A stretch of DNA of 14,307 nucleotides from Actinomycetota bacterium (GTDB taxonomy: Bacteria > Actinomycetota > Acidimicrobiia > Acidimicrobiales > Ilumatobacteraceae): assembly GCA_009704425.1 (NCBI GenBank), contig WLEG01000019.1:1-14307 (forward strand), read 5' to 3'. Below are positions 11,767 through 14,307 of this stretch, piece after piece (within the stretch, counting starts at the first letter, position 1; every line of letters starts with the position of its first letter). The position numbers were made by a program, and so were the translations under genes. The notes beneath the pieces were generated by a model. It was not told the DNA's origin and made no database searches. It saw only the letters and a program-made list of their open reading frames with translations.

Positions 11767-12644
11767 GAACGCTCGCGTCGGATGAGGCCCTCTTGAACCA
11801 CGGTGATCGCCAACTGTCCGTCGTGCGTGAAGATCGAACCGGTGGCCAGACCACGCGCGTTGGACGTGCTCGGCGTCATCTGGTCGTACAACAACCACTC
11901 GTCGGCTCGGAACGGCCGGTGGAACCACATCGCGTGGTCGAGGCTGGCCATCTGCAGTCCGCTGTCGGACCAGTTCAAGCCGTGCGGGAGCACCGTGGTG
12001 TCGAGCAGGGTCATGTCACTGGCGTAGGTGACGATGCAGGCGTGCAGCGTGGGATCGTCGGGAAGACGTCCGTCGGCCCGCAACCAGACCGATTGCTGCA
12101 TGGTGGGCACGCGCGAGCGCGACATGGGGTCGCCCTGCACGTAGCGGATGTCGATGGGCCTCGGCCTCTCGTACCACTCGCCGAGCAGGTGCTTGTGCGG
12201 GGCCATGCGCGTCTTGAAGTCGGGAAGCGTCTCGGCCGCGGGCACCTCGGGCATGTCCACCTGGTGCGACAGTCCTTCCTCGGGGGCGTGGAAGCTGGCC
12301 TGCAGATTGAAGATGGCTTGTCCGTGCTGGATGGCGACCACGCGGCGGGTGGTGAAACTCTTGCCGTCGCGGATGCGGTCGACGTCGTAGAGGATCGGCG
12401 CCGTGGGGTCACCGGGGCGCAGGAAGTACGCGTGCAACGAGTGCACCCGACGGTCTCGATCGTCCACGGTGCGCGACGCGGCCACCAGCGCCTGACCGGC
12501 CACCTGTCCGCCGAACACGCGTTGGCGGTTCTCCTGCGGTGACCGACCGCGGAAGATGTTGACCTCGATGGGCTCGAGGTCGAGCAACGAGATCAGGTCG
12601 GCGAGAGCGTCGAAGTCCGAGTCACCGGGGGCGGGGGAAGCCAT
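11763..12644 (-). CDS. tesB: Acyl-CoA thioesterase II, TesB family
   Basis: A 293-residue double-hotdog thioesterase that hydrolyses acyl-CoA to free fatty acid and CoA in the cytoplasm. N-terminal hotdog: FRGRSPQENRQRVFGGQVAGQAL (31-53) and VHSLHAYFLRPGD (67-79). C-terminal hotdog: VTYASDMTLLD (205-215) with D210 matching the catalytic Asp, LDHAMWFHRPF (235-245), a Ser/Thr-rich turn before NARGL (257-266), and TVVQEGLIRR (281-290) with Q284 matching the catalytic Gln. These agree closely with E. coli TesB. ATG 12644 is chosen because a longer start (12713) would overlap the divergent nitroreductase gene. A near-consensus -10 (CAAGAT) lies 6 nt upstream. Its TGA overlaps the start of the lipoprotein dehydrogenase gene. 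A metabolic link between the two is not obvious. Confidence 0.92.
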   Translation of the reverse strand: MASPAPGDSDFDALADLISLLDLEPIEVNIFRGRSPQENRQRVFGGQVAGQALVAASRTVDDRDRRVHSLHAYFLRPGDPTAPILYDVDRIRDGKSFTTRRVVAIQHGQAIFNLQASFHAPEEGLSHQVDMPEVPAAETLPDFKTRMAPHKHLLGEWYERPRPIDIRYVQGDPMSRSRVPTMQQSVWLRADGRLPDDPTLHACIVTYASDMTLLDTTVLPHGLNWSDSGLQMASLDHAMWFHRPFRADEWLLYDQMTPSTSNARGLATGSIFTHDGQLAITVVQEGLIRRERS

Positions 12645-12650
12645 GCCCTC

Positions 12651-12656
12651 ATCTTG
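12651..12656 (-). promoter_or_regulatory. Possible -10 element (CAAGAT) for tesB
   Basis: On the minus strand CAAGAT is followed by 6 nt and ATG (12644-12642). It fits the leaderless spacing of the other genes but has C instead of T at the first position, so the call is weak. A GAGGG directly before the ATG is too close to be a normal ribosome binding site. Confidence 0.35.
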
Positions 12657-12694
12657 GCACGAACTCGGCTGACGAACGCCTCCACGGCGGACGG

Positions 12695-12700
12695 TAAGGT
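12695..12700 (+). promoter_or_regulatory. -10 element (TAAGGT) of a leaderless promoter for the nitroreductase gene
   Basis: TAAGGT is followed by 6 nt and GTG 12707, with no Shine-Dalgarno sequence. It lies in the 62-bp divergent region with tesB. Confidence 0.6.
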
Positions 12701-12706
12701 TCGCCC

Positions 12707-13372
12707 GTGGCACTTCTCCCTTTGAATCCCGATGAACTCCTGTCCACCACCCGGGCGGTCCGCAAGCGTCTGGACTTCGACGCGCCGGTCCCCGACGAAC
12801 TGGTCCGCGAGTGCGTGTCCCTGGCGATGCAGTCGCCCTCGGGGTCGAACAACATGACCATGCAGTTCGTGCTGGTCAAGGACGCGGCCAAGCGCAAGGC
12901 CATCGGCGAGGTCTACCGCGAGTGCTTCTCGATCTACCAGCAGATGGACGGGGTCTACATCCGTACCATCGACAAGGGCGACGAGACGATGAACCGGCAG
13001 CAACAGCGTTCCGCCGACTCCGCCGACTATCTCGCCGATCACATGGGTGAGGCCCCGGTGTTGGTGATCCCGTGCAACGTGGGCGCGCGTTCCGAGGCGA
13101 CCGGCGGCATGGGCATGATGGTCTCGTCGGTGATGGGGAACATCCTTCCGGCCATGTGGAGTTTCATGTTGGCCGCGCGCGCCCGAGGTCTGGGCACCGC
13201 CTGGACCACCGTGCACCTGATGCAGGAACAGCGCGTCGCCGACATCCTGGGTATCCCGTTCGACACCGTGCAGCAAGTGTGCCTGTCACCCCTGGCCTTC
13301 ACGAAGGGCACCGACTTCAAGCCGGCGGTCCGTCCGGCGGCCGACACCATCATCCACTGGGACACCTGGTGA
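12707..13372 (+). CDS. Nitroreductase-family flavoprotein
   Basis: A 221-residue protein of the FMN-dependent nitroreductase fold, close to the family norm. TTRAVRKRLDF (14-24) is the N-terminal FMN-phosphate motif, SPSGSNNM (43-50) the second FMN-contact region, and GNILPAMWSFMLAARARGLGTAWTT (144-168) the long helix and loop that covers the flavin in this family. The C-terminus RPAADTIIHWDTW (209-221) resembles the end of actinobacterial members. Such enzymes use NAD(P)H to reduce nitroaromatics, quinones or related substrates; the physiological substrate cannot be read from sequence. The dimer-forming insertion (about 70-110) is Gln/Asp-rich. GTG 12707 is supported by the leaderless promoter. 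The TGA overlaps the next gene's GTG (GTGA), so a functional link with the methyltransferase is possible. Confidence 0.88.
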   Translation: MALLPLNPDELLSTTRAVRKRLDFDAPVPDELVRECVSLAMQSPSGSNNMTMQFVLVKDAAKRKAIGEVYRECFSIYQQMDGVYIRTIDKGDETMNRQQQRSADSADYLADHMGEAPVLVIPCNVGARSEATGGMGMMVSSVMGNILPAMWSFMLAARARGLGTAWTTVHLMQEQRVADILGIPFDTVQQVCLSPLAFTKGTDFKPAVRPAADTIIHWDTW

Positions 13373-14007
13373 TCGCGGGGCGGCTGCGCGAGGCCGCCCT
13401 CGCCGCCGTGGGCTTCATGCCCCCCGACGAAGGTGACGCGTTGCACGACGCCGCGTTGGCGGCGGGACGCGATGTTCCGGGACTCCCGTTCCTGGAGGTC
13501 GGGTCGTACTGTGGGCGTTCGACGATCTGGTTGGGTGAAGCGGCTCGACTCTCGGGCACCGTTTTGTTCGCCGTCGATCATCATCGGGGCTCGGAGGAGA
13601 ACCAGCCCGGTTGGGAATGGCACGATCCGACGCTGGTCGATCCGGTGGTGGGGAAGATGGACACGTTGCCGTTTTTTCGTCGCGCGGTGCACGACGCGGG
13701 TCTCGAGGAGCACGTGATCGCCGTCGTCGGACAGTCACCGACCGTGGCGAAGCCGTGGACGACCCCGTTGTCGTTCCTCTTCATCGACGGCGGACATGGT
13801 GTGGAGCCGGCGCGTTCGGACTACGAGTTGTGGACTCCTCACGTGGCCATGGGGGGAACGTTGGCCATTCACGACGTCTTCCCCGATCCCGCCGACGGAG
13901 GTCGTCCTCCGTTCGAACAGATCTACGTGCCCGCGATTCGTTCGGGACGGTTCGTGGAGACGTCGGCGACGGGAAGCCTGCGCGTTCTACGTCGCGTTTC
14001 AGCGTGA
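13369..14007 (+). CDS. Class I SAM-dependent methyltransferase (Methyltransf_24-like)
   Basis: A 212-residue protein with the Rossmann-like methyltransferase fold: motif I LPFLEVGSYCGRSTIWL (39-55), an acidic/His end of beta-2 at FAVDHH (67-72), PLSFLFIDGGHGVEPARSDYE (133-153) as the motif IV-like region, and GGTLAIHDVFP (162-172). The ExGSYxGRST and FIDGxH pair is typical of the small Methyltransf_24-type families found near glycan, cephalosporin-hydroxylase-like and tailoring genes. Substrate unknown. I chose GTG 13369 because it overlaps the nitroreductase stop as GTGA and the protein then begins a few residues before the first conserved helix; upstream in-frame starts lie inside the nitroreductase gene. 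Its TGA overlaps the end of the convergent TetR gene by 9 bp. Confidence 0.85.
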   Translation: MIAGRLREAALAAVGFMPPDEGDALHDAALAAGRDVPGLPFLEVGSYCGRSTIWLGEAARLSGTVLFAVDHHRGSEENQPGWEWHDPTLVDPVVGKMDTLPFFRRAVHDAGLEEHVIAVVGQSPTVAKPWTTPLSFLFIDGGHGVEPARSDYELWTPHVAMGGTLAIHDVFPDPADGGRPPFEQIYVPAIRSGRFVETSATGSLRVLRRVSA

Positions 14008-14307
14008 TCGCTGGGCGGCGCGCAAACCCGCCCACGCCAGATCGCTGACCTGTTCGGCGATCAGCTCCGGGTCGAAGTCGCCACCCATGCGGATGAGGCG
14101 ACGCGACACGCCCTCGGCCAACCCGACGATGGCGTGGGCCAACGTGCGACGGTGTTCGGGATCGATGTCGGCGGTGATCAACGGTTCGACGACGTCGGCG
14201 ATCATCGACGTGAATCGCCCGGCCGCCTCGCTGAACTCGGGATCACGACGCGAACCACCACCGAAGAGCAACTGGAACGAGTCGTTGTCCTCGTGGACCC
14301 ACTGGAA
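13999..14307 (-). CDS. TetR-type transcriptional regulator, C-terminal part only
   Basis: About 102 residues, open to the right edge of the window, so the N-terminal DNA-binding domain is not visible. The segment has the all-helical, amphipathic character of a TetR ligand-binding/dimerisation domain: FTSMIADVVEPLITADI, RTLAHAIVGLAEGVSRRLI and DPELIAEQVSDLAWAGLRAA match the usual last helices, in which a regularly spaced 'A.a.vGl.eG' helix and a terminal 'a....lawaGLra' helix are common. The frame extends unbroken to base 14307 beyond the TTG at 14271, so that codon is not the start. Ligand and targets are unknown; the convergent nitroreductase-methyltransferase pair is not an obvious target. 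Confidence 0.7.
   Translation of the reverse strand, partial: FQWVHEDNDSFQLLFGGGSRRDPEFSEAAGRFTSMIADVVEPLITADIDPEHRRTLAHAIVGLAEGVSRRLIRMGGDFDPELIAEQVSDLAWAGLRAAQRSR

Noticed and set aside
10828..11796. Plus-strand open frame opposite the dehydrogenase lipoprotein (322 codons)
   Set aside because: The minus frame has a signal peptide, lipobox and family motifs; the plus frame is a GC-driven shadow.
11767..11928. Longer start for the dehydrogenase gene at 11928
   Set aside because: It would bury the lipoprotein signal peptide and overlap tesB by more than 160 bp; the ATGA junction at 11766 is far more natural.
11793..12542. Plus-strand open frame opposite tesB (249 codons)
   Set aside because: Antisense to a complete TesB protein; no motifs.
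1..14307. CRISPR arrays, tRNA/rRNA genes, insertion sequences, prophage or defence genes
   Set aside because: I saw no regularly spaced direct repeats, no transposase or integrase motifs, no tRNA-like cloverleaf and no rRNA-like sequence; gene content is ordinary chromosomal.

Overview
The window is gene-dense, GC-rich DNA with many GTG starts. It reads as a chromosomal segment of an actinomycete (Actinomycetota). A SenX3/RegX3-type phosphate two-component system, a DUF2342 (zincin_2) protein, TANNNT promoter elements placed directly before start codons, and an N-terminal WRHPSELG motif on a trypsin-like membrane protein all fit. A class Acidimicrobiia relative is my best guess, because mreB is present and the overall gene style fits, but this is inference and no rRNA is available to confirm it. 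I see no mobile element, CRISPR array, tRNA, rRNA or phage gene.

Positions 1-4209 are a phosphate-sensing block on the + strand. It contains the 3' part of pstB (cut by the window edge), a first phoU, a 127-bp gap carrying PHO-box-like 11-bp direct repeats, then a second phoU, a SenX3/PhoR-like histidine kinase and a RegX3/PhoP-like response regulator. The last three genes are tightly coupled. The likely logic is that the Pst transporter and PhoU proteins report phosphate status to the kinase, and the regulator acts on the repeats ahead of the second phoU.

Positions 4284-9325 hold single genes in alternating convergent and divergent pairs: an MFS-type transporter (+), a DUF2342 protein (-), an SDR-fold protein with a C-terminal membrane anchor (+), a membrane-anchored trypsin-fold protein without a catalytic triad (-), and moaE (+). 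Three consecutive genes here belong to enzyme families but appear to lack the canonical catalytic residues. moaE continues into a 75-residue single-pass membrane protein and then mreB (to 10547).

Positions 10573-12644 (- strand) are a tesB-like acyl-CoA thioesterase translationally coupled to a PQQ-type sugar dehydrogenase lipoprotein. Positions 12707-14007 (+) are a nitroreductase-family protein coupled to a class I methyltransferase. A TetR-type regulator (-) runs off the right edge.

The clearest genome-wide style signal concerns translation starts. Six of the seven genes that begin a transcription unit with a visible upstream region and lie outside the phosphate block have a TANNNT hexamer 6-8 bases before the start codon and no Shine-Dalgarno sequence, which implies leaderless mRNAs. 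The seventh has a near match. Several operon-internal genes (first phoU, kinase, regulator, mreB) have purine-rich ribosome binding sites instead. I did not find a convincing wholly new multi-gene system. The best leads are the PHO-box arrangement, the leaderless pattern, the pseudoenzyme-like membrane proteins and the small membrane gene fused tightly to mreB.
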